Source: CADCWK01 sp964244115
GTDB lineage: Bacteria; Chloroflexota; Chloroflexia; Thermomicrobiales; UBA6265
DNA: 47,181 bases
NCBI GenBank assembly: GCA_964244115.1
Contig: CAXTHM010000025.1
Span: 1-47,181, forward strand
Direction: 5' to 3'
The notes beneath the pieces were generated by a model. The model saw nothing but the letters and a program-made list of their open reading frames with translations, searched no databases and had not been told where the DNA came from. Position 1 is the first letter of the stretch. Every line of letters starts with the position of its first letter. Positions 24,208-34,074 of this stretch are shown one piece after another. The translations under genes and the position numbers were made by a program.

Positions 24208-25077
24208 TCAGGCCGGCACCAGCACGACATCGCGTTCTCCCGCTTCGACGGGAGGGAACGCGACTGCCGCGAGGAAGGCGTCGGGGTCGTCCACGGCGAA
24301 CCGGACCCGCGAGACCGCAGGGCTGAACCCGAACAGGCGACGCACCCGGATCGGCTCGCCCAGCTCCAGCGTCAGATCGGTGCGGCCCTCCATGGAGATG
24401 GTCACGGCGTCGCCCTCGATGGCGATGTCGGTCCGGCCATCCAGTGATCGGGTGGGTTCGCGGCGAAGATCGCGGATGGTGTCGCGCCGGACCCGGACGT
24501 CCGCCAGCAGCCCCTGCCGGATTCGGATCTCTGTGGGCGAGACGGTGTGGCGCAGGAAGCTGAACGAGATCCCGATCGCGGCGATCCAGACGAGCCCGTA
24601 GACCTCCACGATGAGGACGAGCCACCTCAGCGGACCCCAGGGAATCAGGACGTGGAGCAGGACCATCTCCGCCGGGGCCGACAGCGCGAACAGCATCACC
24701 CAGCCGATCAGCAGCTGATGGCGATCGTAGGGATGGCCGACCGGTGCCGTTCGTCGTACCTTCGCGATGGCCCAGGCGAGCAGCGTCCCGAAGACCCGGA
24801 CCTCGCTTGACGCGAACCGCGCGACGCGGTTCGAGAACAGCCCCGAGAACGCAGCGTCGAGGTGGTCGAACCAGGTGTCATCGTGATCGGCGCGCCGACG
24901 GGATCGCCGGAGCAGAGCGGTCGCTCGGGCCAGGATGGTGACCGTCAGGAGCGATTCGACCACGACGATCACGACCGCGAGCCAGCCGACATCACGGGCC
25001 CCAGACGCCCGAAGCGCGAGTTGCGCCAGGATCAGTACCGGCACGACCCATCTCAGCCAGGCGAGGTTCGGCATCAT
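24208..25077 (-). CDS. Hypothetical integral membrane protein with a bacterial PH-like domain
   Basis: The 289-residue protein has hydrophobic segments at about 6-25, 30-52, 120-145 and 150-178. A soluble C-terminal part follows (SPTEIRIRQGLLADVRVRRDTIRDLRRE to the end) made of alternating short strands as in bacterial PH (YdbS-like) domains. A charged cytoplasmic stretch (RRSRRRADHDDTWFDHLDAAF) separates the pairs of membrane helices. Function unknown. The ATG follows AGGATC, a modest SD. It is divergent from the RNase Z-like gene. Confidence 0.6.
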   Translation of the reverse strand: MMPNLAWLRWVVPVLILAQLALRASGARDVGWLAVVIVVVESLLTVTILARATALLRRSRRRADHDDTWFDHLDAAFSGLFSNRVARFASSEVRVFGTLLAWAIAKVRRTAPVGHPYDRHQLLIGWVMLFALSAPAEMVLLHVLIPWGPLRWLVLIVEVYGLVWIAAIGISFSFLRHTVSPTEIRIRQGLLADVRVRRDTIRDLRREPTRSLDGRTDIAIEGDAVTISMEGRTDLTLELGEPIRVRRLFGFSPAVSRVRFAVDDPDAFLAAVAFPPVEAGERDVVLVPA

Positions 25078-25114
25078 CGCGCGATCCTGTCATTGCGCCA
25101 GAAGGAGCCGCCCC

Positions 25115-25144
25115 TTGCCGCCCCTGGTCTATTGTGAATAATAT
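25115..25144 (+). promoter_or_regulatory. Promoter for the RNase Z-like gene, with a small palindrome
   Basis: TTGCCG (25115-25120) and TAATAT (25139-25144) are 18 bases apart in a locally A+T-rich patch. GTGAATAATATCAC (25134-25147) is a GTGA-N6-TCAC inverted repeat over the -10 and could be an operator shared with the divergent membrane-protein gene. Confidence 0.5.
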
Positions 25145-25232
25145 CACGAACGTCTCGGCTGGTACTGGCAGGTATCTGGCAACGGGGTCATGGTCGTCCG
25201 GCCGTCGTAGCAAACAGATCTGGAGTCCGTGG

Positions 25233-26141
25233 GTGATCGATCTGCTGTTGCTGGGGAATGGCGGGATGCAGCCGCTCCCGAATCGCTGGTTGTCCAGCCT
25301 GCTGGTCCGGGTCGACGGCGTCCTGGTGCTGTTCGACTGCGGGGAGGGGACGCAAATCCCGTGGAAGACCTTCAAGTGGGGGTTCCGGCGGCTGGGCGCG
25401 ATCTGCCTGTCGCACCATCACGCCGACCATGTCGCGGGGCTGCCGGGCATCCTCCATAGCGTCGCCAACGCCGGCCGGACCGAACCGCTCCACATCTACG
25501 GGCCGGTGGACACGACGCGGATCGTCGACGGTCTGCGGGTGATCGCGCCCGATCTTCCCTATGAGGTGGTGATCCACGAACTGGGACAGGACGCCACCTT
25601 CGACCTGCCAGCGGGACTGAAAGGACGGGTCCGGTTCGGGAAGCACACGCTGCCCAGCCTGTCGTACCGGATCGACCTGCCCCGGGCGCGCCGCTTCGAC
25701 GCCCGCCGGGCGACCGAACTGGGCGTGCCACAGGGGCTCTGGGGGCCGTTGCAGCGTGACGGTCGAGTCGAGTGGGATGGAGGAGCGGCGACCTCGGAGG
25801 ACGTGCTGGGTCCGGAGCGGCGAGGGGTGTCCTTCGCCTACGTGACGGACACCCGTCCCGTCCCCACGCTGCTGTCCCTCGTGGAGAGCGTCGATCTGCT
25901 CGTCTGCGAGGCGACCTATTCCAACGACGAGAAGATCGAGAAGGCGCACCGCTGGGGCCACATGACCTACCGCGAATCGGCCGAGCTGGCGCGTGACGGC
26001 CACGCCCGGCAGCTCTGGCTGACGCACTTCGGGTCCGGCAACCCGGACCCCGAGGCCGAACTCGGCAACGCGACCGCTGTCTTCCCGGCCACCATCGCCG
26101 GCTACTCCGGATTGACGACATCGCTCCGGTTCGAGCCGTAG
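25233..26141 (+). CDS. Metallo-beta-lactamase fold hydrolase, ribonuclease Z-like
   Basis: The 302-residue protein has the RNase Z type metallo-beta-lactamase fold: LLLLGNGGMQPLPNRWLSSLLV (4-25), FDCGEGTQIPW (34-44), the zinc motif SHHHADHVAGLPG (60-72), VTDTRP near 203, EATYSN near 226, and the closing LTHFGSGNPDP histidine near 263. RNase Z cuts the 3' trailer of pre-tRNA. The exosite flexible arm seems shortened, so relatives acting on other phosphodiesters remain possible. Start GTG 25233 is chosen for GGAG seven bases upstream and because the frame's upstream ATG at 25134 overlaps the promoter. Confidence 0.85.
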   Translation: MIDLLLLGNGGMQPLPNRWLSSLLVRVDGVLVLFDCGEGTQIPWKTFKWGFRRLGAICLSHHHADHVAGLPGILHSVANAGRTEPLHIYGPVDTTRIVDGLRVIAPDLPYEVVIHELGQDATFDLPAGLKGRVRFGKHTLPSLSYRIDLPRARRFDARRATELGVPQGLWGPLQRDGRVEWDGGAATSEDVLGPERRGVSFAYVTDTRPVPTLLSLVESVDLLVCEATYSNDEKIEKAHRWGHMTYRESAELARDGHARQLWLTHFGSGNPDPEAELGNATAVFPATIAGYSGLTTSLRFEP

Positions 26142-26179
26142 CGGATGTCTCGCAACCGGCACGGGATCGGCGGCAGGGA

Positions 26180-27583
26180 TCAGGCGACCGGGGCCGGGAC
26201 GCTCGTGATCTGGGCGCCGACGCGCTGGAGGGTGGGGACGAGGTCCTCATAGCCACGGTCGAGGTGATGGACGCCGGTGACGATCGTGTCGCCGTCCGCG
26301 ATGAGACCGGCGAGCACGACGGCAGCGCCGGCGCGGATGTCCCGGGCCGCAACGGTCGCTCCCTTGAGGTGGGCCGGGCCGTGGAACTCGGCCCGGACGC
26401 CCATCTCGACCGAGATCCGGGCCCCCATCGCCCTCAGATCCTCGACGTAGCGGAGGCGGTCCTCGTAGACCCGCTCGTGCAGCCGGGAGATGCCGTTGCA
26501 CTGCGTAAGGAGGACGGCCATGACGGCCTGCTGATCGGTCGGGAAGCCGGGGTAGGGGAGCGCCTGGATATCGAGCGGCTTCAGGTTGCCGTTGCCGCGC
26601 ACGAACAGGGTCTCGTCGTCGACCAGCACGGTCGCGCCGGCCTCACGGAGCTTGAACGTCACGGGCAGGAGATCCTCGCCCCGGACGCCCTTGATCATCA
26701 GTTCGCCCCGCGTGATCACCGCCGCGATCGCATAGGTGCCCGCGACGAGGCGGTCCGGAGCGATCCGCTCGTTGGCACCGTGGAGTCTGTTGACGCCGGT
26801 GATCGTGATGATCGGTGTGCCCAGCCCGCTGATATCGGCGCCCATCCGGTTGAGCATCGTCCCGAAGGCGACGATCTCCGGTTCGCAGGCGGCGTTGACG
26901 ATCCTCGTCGTGCCGCTGGCCAGCACCGCGGCCATGAGCAGGTTCTCGGTCCCGGTGTGGGTCGGGTAGTCGAGGAAGATCGACTTGCCCTCCAGCCGCT
27001 CGCAGCTCAGCTGCTTGCGGCCGTCCGGCTGCTCCGTGACCTGGGCTCCCATCGCGACGAAGCCCCGGATCGTGACGTCGATGGGACGGGCGCCGATGTC
27101 GTCCCCACCGGCGATCACCGTCAGGACCTTGCCGTGCCGGGCGAGCAGCGGCCCCATCAGGAGGATCGATGCCCGCATCGCCTGGCCGAGGTAGCGGGAG
27201 ATGTCGCCGGAGACGACCGAACTGGCCTGGACATGGACCCGCTTCCGGTTGCGCTCCAGCTCGCCGAAGAAGTCGTCCCCGGTCGGATCGGGCGAGACGG
27301 TCGCGCCGAGTTCCCGCAGGAGCCGGAGCATCGTCCGGGTATCCTCGATCGCCGGCACGTTCTCGAAGACGCACGGTTCGTCGGTCAGGAGGGCCGCGGT
27401 CAGCGCCGGGAGACCGAGGTTCTTGGAGCCGCCGATCCGGATCTCCCCGGAGAGCGGCTGGCCACCGCGGATCCGGATCGCGTCACCGCTCGATGTCTGC
27501 CCGGCGATGAACGTCTGGTCGGCGTTGACGATGGCTGGTCGGTTGGCCGGGTAGAGCGTCGCCAGGGGTCTCGTGTCGGACAT
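26180..27583 (-). CDS. murA: UDP-N-acetylglucosamine 1-carboxyvinyltransferase, Asp variant
   Basis: The 467-residue EPSP-synthase-fold enzyme transfers enolpyruvate to UDP-GlcNAc, the first committed peptidoglycan step. It shows GGSKNLGLPAL with catalytic Lys54-Asn55, RASILLMGPLLARHG, GTENLLMAAVLASG, and FPTDQQA with the general-base Asp. In the active loop, Escherichia coli GGC(115)TIGARP reads GGDDIGARP, so the fosfomycin-target Cys is Asp161 (codon 27101-27103). Natural Cys-to-Asp MurA enzymes, as in Mycobacterium and Chlamydia, stay active and are insensitive to fosfomycin. There are about 35 extra N-terminal residues. ATG 27583 follows CGAGGAGAGA. It sits at the distal end of the atp operon, beyond a hairpin. 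Confidence 0.95.
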   Translation of the reverse strand: MSDTRPLATLYPANRPAIVNADQTFIAGQTSSGDAIRIRGGQPLSGEIRIGGSKNLGLPALTAALLTDEPCVFENVPAIEDTRTMLRLLRELGATVSPDPTGDDFFGELERNRKRVHVQASSVVSGDISRYLGQAMRASILLMGPLLARHGKVLTVIAGGDDIGARPIDVTIRGFVAMGAQVTEQPDGRKQLSCERLEGKSIFLDYPTHTGTENLLMAAVLASGTTRIVNAACEPEIVAFGTMLNRMGADISGLGTPIITITGVNRLHGANERIAPDRLVAGTYAIAAVITRGELMIKGVRGEDLLPVTFKLREAGATVLVDDETLFVRGNGNLKPLDIQALPYPGFPTDQQAVMAVLLTQCNGISRLHERVYEDRLRYVEDLRAMGARISVEMGVRAEFHGPAHLKGATVAARDIRAGAAVVLAGLIADGDTIVTGVHHLDRGYEDLVPTLQRVGAQITSVPAPVA

Positions 27584-27678
27584 CGCTGCGTCTCTCCTCG
27601 GTACGTCGCTTCGAGCGACCATGATGACCGCCTCGGACCGTCCGGCGCAAGGAGCATCCCGTCATTCGACGATGCGAC

Positions 27679-27706
27679 GAGGGCACCCGCCTCGGCGGAT
27701 GCCCTC
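27679..27706 (-). terminator. Hairpin between atpC and murA
   Basis: Thirteen pairs (one G-T) join the two sides of 27679-27706 around a two-base apex, starting GAGGGCA and ending TGCCCTC. No T tract follows on the minus strand, so it may be an incomplete terminator or an RNA-processing site that separates murA from the ATP synthase genes. Confidence 0.5.
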
Positions 27707-27737
27707 ATCAGCGACGCATCGGTTGTCGGAGGCCGGG

Positions 27738-28163
27738 TTAGCTGCCGGTGCCCTGCCGGCGCCGACGGCCGCCGAGGCGGACGCGGACCGCCGCCTGGGC
27801 CAGCGCGGCCTCGGCGGCCGCCGCGTCCTCGCCGCTGCCGCGGTTGGCCAGCGTCTCCTGGGCGGCGCGACGGGCCTCCTCGGCGGCGGCCACGTCGATG
27901 TCGTCGGTACGCTCGGCGGCGTCGGCGAGGATCAGCACCTTGCCCTCCCGAACCTCCAGGAAGCCGCCGTAGATGACCAGGGATTCTTCCTGACCACCCT
28001 TCTTGATCCGGAGTTCACCGGGCTGGAGCGTCGTAACCAGCGGGGTGTGTTGCGGGAGGATTCCCAGCACCCCCTCGCTCCCGGTCGCGATCACCATGTC
28101 GATATCCGTCTCGTTGTAGATCCGGCGTTCGCCGGTGACGATCTCGACCGTCAACTTGGCCAT
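27738..28163 (-). CDS. atpC: ATP synthase F1 subunit epsilon
   Basis: The 141-residue subunit begins MAKLTVEIVTGERRIYNETDIDMVIATGSEGVLGILPQHTPL, the usual beta-sandwich domain of epsilon, followed by two helices (about 88-130, Ala/Glu-rich) that regulate rotation, and a basic GGRRRRQGTGS tail. ATG 28163 is preferred because GGGAGAA lies just upstream; a start four codons earlier (28175) would overlap that SD. The strong hairpin at 28178-28211 is directly ahead of the SD. Confidence 0.95.
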   Translation of the reverse strand: MAKLTVEIVTGERRIYNETDIDMVIATGSEGVLGILPQHTPLVTTLQPGELRIKKGGQEESLVIYGGFLEVREGKVLILADAAERTDDIDVAAAEEARRAAQETLANRGSGEDAAAAEAALAQAAVRVRLGGRRRRQGTGS

Positions 28164-28177
28164 GTCTTCTCCCATTC

Positions 28178-28211
28178 AGCGGACCGTCACGGCATCCGGT
28201 GACGGTCCGCT
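28178..28211 (-). other. Intercistronic hairpin between atpD and atpC
   Basis: AGCGGACCGTCAC (28178-28190) and GTGACGGTCCGCT (28199-28211) form a perfect 13-bp stem with an eight-base loop. It ends seven bases from the atpC SD. No T tract follows, so a stability or processing role fits better than termination. Confidence 0.6.
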
Positions 28212-28234
28212 CGGTCGGTCGGGACCGGGTTGCG

Positions 28235-29662
28235 TTATGCGTTGCTCATCTTCTCCGCCTTGGCGACGACGGAGTCGATGTCGCCGGCGTACATGAACGC
28301 GCCCTCGGGGAGGTCGTCGTACTTGCCGGAGAGGATCTCGGCGAACGAGCGGACCGTCTCCTCGCGGCTGACGTACACGCCGGGGTTGCCGGTGAAGACC
28401 TCGGCGGTGAAGAACGGCTGGGAGAAGAAGCGCTCGATCCGGCGGGCCCGGGCGACGATCTGCTTGTCGTCGTCGCTGAGCTCCTCGACGCCGAGGATGG
28501 CGATGATGTCCTGCAGGTCGCGGTAGCGCTGGAGGACGGCCTGGACGCCACGGGCGACGCGGTAGTGCTCGTCACCGACGATCAGCGGGTCGAGGATCCG
28601 GGAGGTCGACCCGAGCGGGTCCACGGCCGGGTAGATGCCGCGCTCGGCGATCGACCGCTCCAGGGAGACGGTGGCGTCGAGGTGGGCGAAGGTCGTGGCC
28701 GGGGCCGGGTCGGTGTAATCGTCGGCGGGGACGTAGACGGCCTGGACCGAGGTCACGGAACCGGTCCGGGTCGAGGTGATCCGCTCCTGGAGCTGACCCA
28801 TCTCGGTCGCGAGGGTCGGCTGGTAGCCCACGGCGCTCGGCATCCGGCCGAGGAGCGCGGAGACTTCCGAGCCGGCCTGGACGAACCGGAAGATGTTGTC
28901 GATGAAGAGGAGGACGTCGCGGCCCTCGTCCCGGAAGTACTCGGCCATGGTCATGCCGGCCAGTCCGACGCGGAGGCGGGCGCCCGGCGGCTCGTTCATC
29001 TGGCCGAAGACCATGACGGTCTTGTCCAGCACGCCCGAGGTCGCCATCTCGGCGTAGAGGGCGGTGCCCTCACGGGTGCGCTCGCCCACGCCGACGAAGA
29101 CGGAGAAGCCACCGTGCTCGGCGGCGATGTTCCGGATCAGCTCGGTGATCGTGACCGTCTTGCCGACGCCGGCGCCGCCGAAGATGCCGGTCTTGCCGCC
29201 CTTGGTGAACGGCGCGATCAGGTCGATGACCTTGATCCCGGTCTCGAAGATCTCCAGCGACGACGCCTGCTCCTCGAAGCTCGGGGAGGGGCGGTGGATC
29301 GGCCAGCGCTGGACGCCCTCGGGCGTCGGCTTGTTGTCGATCGGGTCGCCGGTGACGTTGAAGATCCGGCCGAGGGTCTCCGGTCCGACCGGGACCGCGA
29401 TCGGCCGACCGGTGTCCCGGACCTCCTGCCCACGGATGAGGCCGTCGGTCGTGCTCATGGCGACGGCGCGGACGGCGTCGTTGCCGAGGTGGTTCTGGAC
29501 CTCGAGGACGAGCGTCCCGCCATTCGGCCGGATAACTTCGAGGGCGTTGTAGATCTCGGGAAGGTGGTCGGTCTGAAACTCGACATCGACCACCGTGCCC
29601 GTGATCTGAAGGACGGTCCCGATGGTCGTGGCGAGGACTGGTGTCGGTGCGGTGGCGACCAT
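28235..29662 (-). CDS. atpD: ATP synthase F1 subunit beta
   Basis: The 475-residue catalytic subunit has the P-loop GIFGGAGVGKTVTITELI (about 154-171), the catalytic GERTREGTALYAEM near 194, Walker B DVLLFIDNIFRFVQAGSEVSALLGRMPSAVGYQPTL near 255-290 and the rotor-coupling DELSD-type loop, here VEELSDDDK, near 400. ATG 29662 has GAGAGGAG upstream; upstream in-frame codons (to 29785) run into atpG and lack an SD. Together with alpha it makes the F1 hexamer. Confidence 0.98.
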   Translation of the reverse strand: MVATAPTPVLATTIGTVLQITGTVVDVEFQTDHLPEIYNALEVIRPNGGTLVLEVQNHLGNDAVRAVAMSTTDGLIRGQEVRDTGRPIAVPVGPETLGRIFNVTGDPIDNKPTPEGVQRWPIHRPSPSFEEQASSLEIFETGIKVIDLIAPFTKGGKTGIFGGAGVGKTVTITELIRNIAAEHGGFSVFVGVGERTREGTALYAEMATSGVLDKTVMVFGQMNEPPGARLRVGLAGMTMAEYFRDEGRDVLLFIDNIFRFVQAGSEVSALLGRMPSAVGYQPTLATEMGQLQERITSTRTGSVTSVQAVYVPADDYTDPAPATTFAHLDATVSLERSIAERGIYPAVDPLGSTSRILDPLIVGDEHYRVARGVQAVLQRYRDLQDIIAILGVEELSDDDKQIVARARRIERFFSQPFFTAEVFTGNPGVYVSREETVRSFAEILSGKYDDLPEGAFMYAGDIDSVVAKAEKMSNA

Positions 29663-29741
29663 GTCTGGCTCCTCTCGGTCTGGCGACCGTCTGCGGCATG
29701 CCAGACCATGGATTCGTGGACGGGTGTTGGACGGGGGAAGA

Positions 29742-30608
29742 TTAGCGACTGGCGGACGCGCCGGCCGAGATCTCGGCGACCTCATTGGTGATCGATGCCT
29801 GCCGGACCTTGTTGTAGGTCAGCGACAGGTCCTTGCCGAGGTCACGGGCGTTGTCGGATGCGGCCCGCATGGCGACCATCCGGGCGGAGAACTCCGACGC
29901 GATCGTGTCGAGCACCGCCTGGAAGACGATCCCCTCGACGTAGCGGGGGAGCAGTTCGTTCAGGACGGTCTCCTGGTCGGGCTCGAAGATGTAGTCCCGG
30001 TAGCGGCCCGTCGACTCCGGCCGGACGACCGGCAGGAGCTGGATCACTTCCGGAACCTGCGAGAGCGTGTTCAGGAAGCGTGGGAAGACGAGGTGGACGG
30101 AATCCACCTTGCCGGCCGTGAAGTCCTCGATCGCGACCTGGACCGCCGGCCGGATGGTGGCGATCGACGGCTGGTTGCCCAGCCCGATCACCTCGGCGAC
30201 GATGTTGCGGCGGGTGCGACTCATGAAGTCGCGGCCCTTCTTGCCGATCGTGATGAACTCGACGGGGTCGTTGCCCGCCTCCTCGCGCAGGAAGCGGCCG
30301 ACCCGCCGGAGGATGTTGGAGTTGAGCGGACCGGCCAGACCCTTGTCGGGCGTGACGAGGATCACGGCCCGGTTGCGGATCGGGCGCTCGACGAGGAGCG
30401 GGTAGAACCGCTCGGCCTCGCTGTTCGAGACGCCCGCCGCGAGGTCGCCGAGCATGACCGTCAGCGCCTCGGTGTAGGGGCGGCTGGCGAGTACCTGATT
30501 CTGGGCACGCCGCATCCGCGATGCGGCGACCGTCTCCATCGCCCGGGTGATCTTGGCAATGTTGGCGACGCTGCGAATACGGCGCCGGATCTCTCGTGTC
30601 GAGGCCAT
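29742..30608 (-). CDS. atpG: ATP synthase F1 subunit gamma
   Basis: The 288-residue central-stalk subunit begins MASTREIRRRIRSVANIAKITRAMETVAASRMRRAQ and ends SLTYNKVRQASITNEVAEISAGASA, the N- and C-terminal helices that form the rotating coiled coil, with the Rossmann-like middle (VTPDKGLAGPLNSNILRRVGRF) between. AGGAGG precedes the ATG at 30608. Confidence 0.97.
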   Translation of the reverse strand: MASTREIRRRIRSVANIAKITRAMETVAASRMRRAQNQVLASRPYTEALTVMLGDLAAGVSNSEAERFYPLLVERPIRNRAVILVTPDKGLAGPLNSNILRRVGRFLREEAGNDPVEFITIGKKGRDFMSRTRRNIVAEVIGLGNQPSIATIRPAVQVAIEDFTAGKVDSVHLVFPRFLNTLSQVPEVIQLLPVVRPESTGRYRDYIFEPDQETVLNELLPRYVEGIVFQAVLDTIASEFSARMVAMRAASDNARDLGKDLSLTYNKVRQASITNEVAEISAGASASR

Positions 30609-30640
30609 CGCCCCTCCTGGGATGGTGGAATCGGCGGTAT

Positions 30641-30671
30641 CCGGGCCGCCCGTGGATCACGGTCGGCCCGG
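30641..30671 (-). other. Intercistronic hairpin between atpA and atpG
   Basis: CCGGGCCG-C-CCGTG (30641-30654) pairs with CACGG-T-CGGCCCGG (30658-30671), giving 13 pairs with one mismatch around a three-base loop. It lies 13 bases beyond the atpA stop and 32 bases before the atpG start. Confidence 0.55.
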
Positions 30672-30684
30672 CACCAGCAGATGA

Positions 30685-32211
<1,527 letters not shown>

Positions 32212-32278
32212 AGCTGTCTGGTCCTCTCATCTGACTGAACTGCGCTGCACTGAATGGTGAGTGGAGGGTCCGGGCGGG

Positions 32279-32815
32279 CTAACCGCTGACGGCCGCGAGC
32301 CGGAGGCGAAGGGCCCGGAGCTTGGTTCGGACGCTGCCGTCGAACAGGGAGTCGCCGACCCGGGCGACGATCCCCCCGATGATATCCGGGTCGACCAGCA
32401 GCCGGAGTTCGATCTGCTTGCCGGTCAGGGCGGCGAGCCGGGTCCGGATCGTCCGCTCGTCCTCCGGCGTGACGGGCTCGGCGGTCGTCACGTAGGCGAT
32501 CGCGATTCCCTGCTCCAGGAGCCAGGCCTCGGTGAAGTGCTCGTAGATCGCGGGGATCTCCTTGACCCGCCGGTGCTGGAGCAGGACCTGGACGAGGTTG
32601 TTGGCGGCCGGCAGGTCGCTCCCGACGATCTCGTCCATCGTCTTGCGCTTCTCCGTGGCTGGGACGCCCGGGTTGAGCAGGAACGACTTTGCCTGCGGGT
32701 TCTCGAAGGCCAGAGCGAGTCGGCCGAGCGCCTCGTCCCACGCCGCGAACGAATCGGATTCTTTGGCCAGCGAGACGATCGCTTCGGCGTATCGCCTGGC
32801 CGCGGTGCGTGCCAT
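32279..32815 (-). CDS. atpH: ATP synthase F1 subunit delta
   Basis: The 178-residue stator subunit begins MARTAARRYAEAIVSLAKESDSFAAWDEAL and carries the OSCP-type C-terminal signature LLVDPDIIGGIVARVGDSLFDGSVRTKLRALRLRL near 137-171. It attaches the peripheral stalk to the top of F1. GAGGATC precedes its ATG. It is the small, least conserved subunit of the set, but order and both signatures agree. Confidence 0.95.
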   Translation of the reverse strand: MARTAARRYAEAIVSLAKESDSFAAWDEALGRLALAFENPQAKSFLLNPGVPATEKRKTMDEIVGSDLPAANNLVQVLLQHRRVKEIPAIYEHFTEAWLLEQGIAIAYVTTAEPVTPEDERTIRTRLAALTGKQIELRLLVDPDIIGGIVARVGDSLFDGSVRTKLRALRLRLAAVSG

Positions 32816-32982
32816 GGATTGATCCTCGCGATGGGTCGGGCTGGCCCGGGATCCACATCGTCCATATAGCCGTCTGGCGCCTCACCGGCCGGAGGGGTAG
32901 GCGGACGCCCATTCCCTCCGAACGATCAGACGCCAGCCAGTCGCCTGGTTTCCCGAGACCGACGCTCGGCCGTGCCGCCGTC

Positions 32983-33498
32983 CTAGTCGCTGGTCCCGGC
33001 TGGCTGGCCGGCCTCGGTCAGCGTCTCCTGGATCAGCGCGGACTGGGCCGCCGGATCGAGGTTGCGACGGACGATCTTGCCCGCCGCCGTGACGGCGAGA
33101 TCGGCCAGTTCCTGGCGGAGTTGCTGCCGGGCCTGGTTGGTCTCCTGACGGAGAGACTCCTGGGCACGCATCAGGTACTCGTCGGCCTGCCGTCCGGCTT
33201 CCTCGTGAGCCCGCGCGAGGGTGGCCTCGCTGGCCTGCCGGGCGTTGGCGGCGATTTGCTGGGCTTCCTGACGAGCCTCGGCGAGCAACTGCTCGTTGCG
33301 GGCTTCCGTCGCCTGCAGTTCCTTCCGCATCTGTTCCGCCGCCGCGAAGCTCTCCCGAATCCGTTCGGTCCGGCCATCGAGGGTCCGGAGGATCGGCTTG
33401 AGCGCAAAGCGCCAGAACAGGAAGATGAAGAGGATGAAGGCGACGATCTGGGCGACCAGGTTCCAGAAATTGATACCGATCTGATCGAGTGCATCCAT
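32983..33498 (-). CDS. atpF: ATP synthase F0 subunit b
   Basis: The 171-residue peripheral-stalk subunit has an N-terminal membrane helix (LVAQIVAFILFIFLFWRFALKPIL, about 14-37) followed by a long charged, Ala/Gln/Glu-rich helix to about residue 160 that dimerises along the stalk. It starts MDALDQIGINFWNL as many b subunits do. AGGAGG lies about 13 bases before ATG 33498, a longer spacing than usual, so translation may be moderate. Confidence 0.95.
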   Translation of the reverse strand: MDALDQIGINFWNLVAQIVAFILFIFLFWRFALKPILRTLDGRTERIRESFAAAEQMRKELQATEARNEQLLAEARQEAQQIAANARQASEATLARAHEEAGRQADEYLMRAQESLRQETNQARQQLRQELADLAVTAAGKIVRRNLDPAAQSALIQETLTEAGQPAGTSD

Positions 33499-33524
33499 TG
33501 GGTGTCACCATCCTCCTAGCCATG

Positions 33525-33570
33525 GGACCGGCTTGCGAATCACGATACGACGATCATCCGCAGCCGGTCC
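33525..33570 (-). other. Intercistronic hairpin between atpE and atpF
   Basis: GGACCGGCT (33525-33533) pairs with AGCCGGTCC (33562-33570), and inside it GCG with CGC across a one-base bulge, around a 21-base loop. It lies in the 142-base spacer just after atpE, where a 3' hairpin could protect an atpE mRNA fragment. Confidence 0.5.
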
Positions 33571-33640
33571 GCCGTCAGCCCTGGCCGTTACCTGATCGCG
33601 GGACCAGGTCGTACCGGCCGACTCGCTCGGGCTCTCGCGG

Positions 33641-33871
33641 CTAGACCGCGAAGAGGATCAGGATCGTGATGACGAGTGCGTAGATCGTGATGGCCTCGGC
33701 GAGACCGGCGCCGATGTACATCAGCGTCTGGAGCTGGCCGGCCGCATCTGGGTTCCGTCCGATAGCCTCCAGCGCACCCTTGACGATCAGTCCCACGCCG
33801 ATGCCTGGTCCGATCGCGCCGAGTCCGATGGCGAGTCCTGCTCCGATGAGTCGAGCGCCTTCAACGTCCAT
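33641..33871 (-). CDS. atpE: ATP synthase F0 subunit c
   Basis: The 76-residue rotor protein is two membrane helices joined by the polar loop GRNPDA (38-43). Helix 1 carries the Gly/Ala packing pattern GLAIGLGAIGPGIGVG; helix 2 carries the ion-binding carboxylate Glu59 in AGLAEAITIYAL. Helix 1 has no Gln and the residue after Glu59 is Ala rather than Ser, so the Na+ ligand set is absent and protons are the likely coupling ion. ATG 33871 follows GGGAGGAA; 17 upstream codons in the same frame are not c-like. It is needed in about ten or more copies per enzyme and is flanked by hairpins. Confidence 0.97.
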   Translation of the reverse strand: MDVEGARLIGAGLAIGLGAIGPGIGVGLIVKGALEAIGRNPDAAGQLQTLMYIGAGLAEAITIYALVITILILFAV

Positions 33872-34001
33872 TGACCGATTCCTCCCTTGCGTGCCGGCGA
33901 ACCCGGCCGCCTTGCGATTCACCCGGGGAAAACGCTCCCAGCCGGGTGCGATACCACGATGCGTGGCTACAGCGATGGACTGCAGCCGGACCCGCTGTCC
34001 T

Positions 34002-34053
34002 CGTGCCCATCGAACGAGGAGCCACCTGAGCAGCTTCTCGTTCGATGGGCACG
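34002..34053 (-). other. Long hairpin between atpB and atpE
   Basis: CGTGCCCATCGAACGAG (34002-34018) and CTCGTTCGATGGGCACG (34037-34053) form a perfect 17-bp stem with an 18-base loop in the 203-base spacer. It starts 22 bases after the atpB stop. With no T tract beyond it on the minus strand, it would sit near the 5' end of a processed atpE message. Confidence 0.7.
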
Positions 34054-34074
34054 CGGACGATCGGCAGCCGTGAC

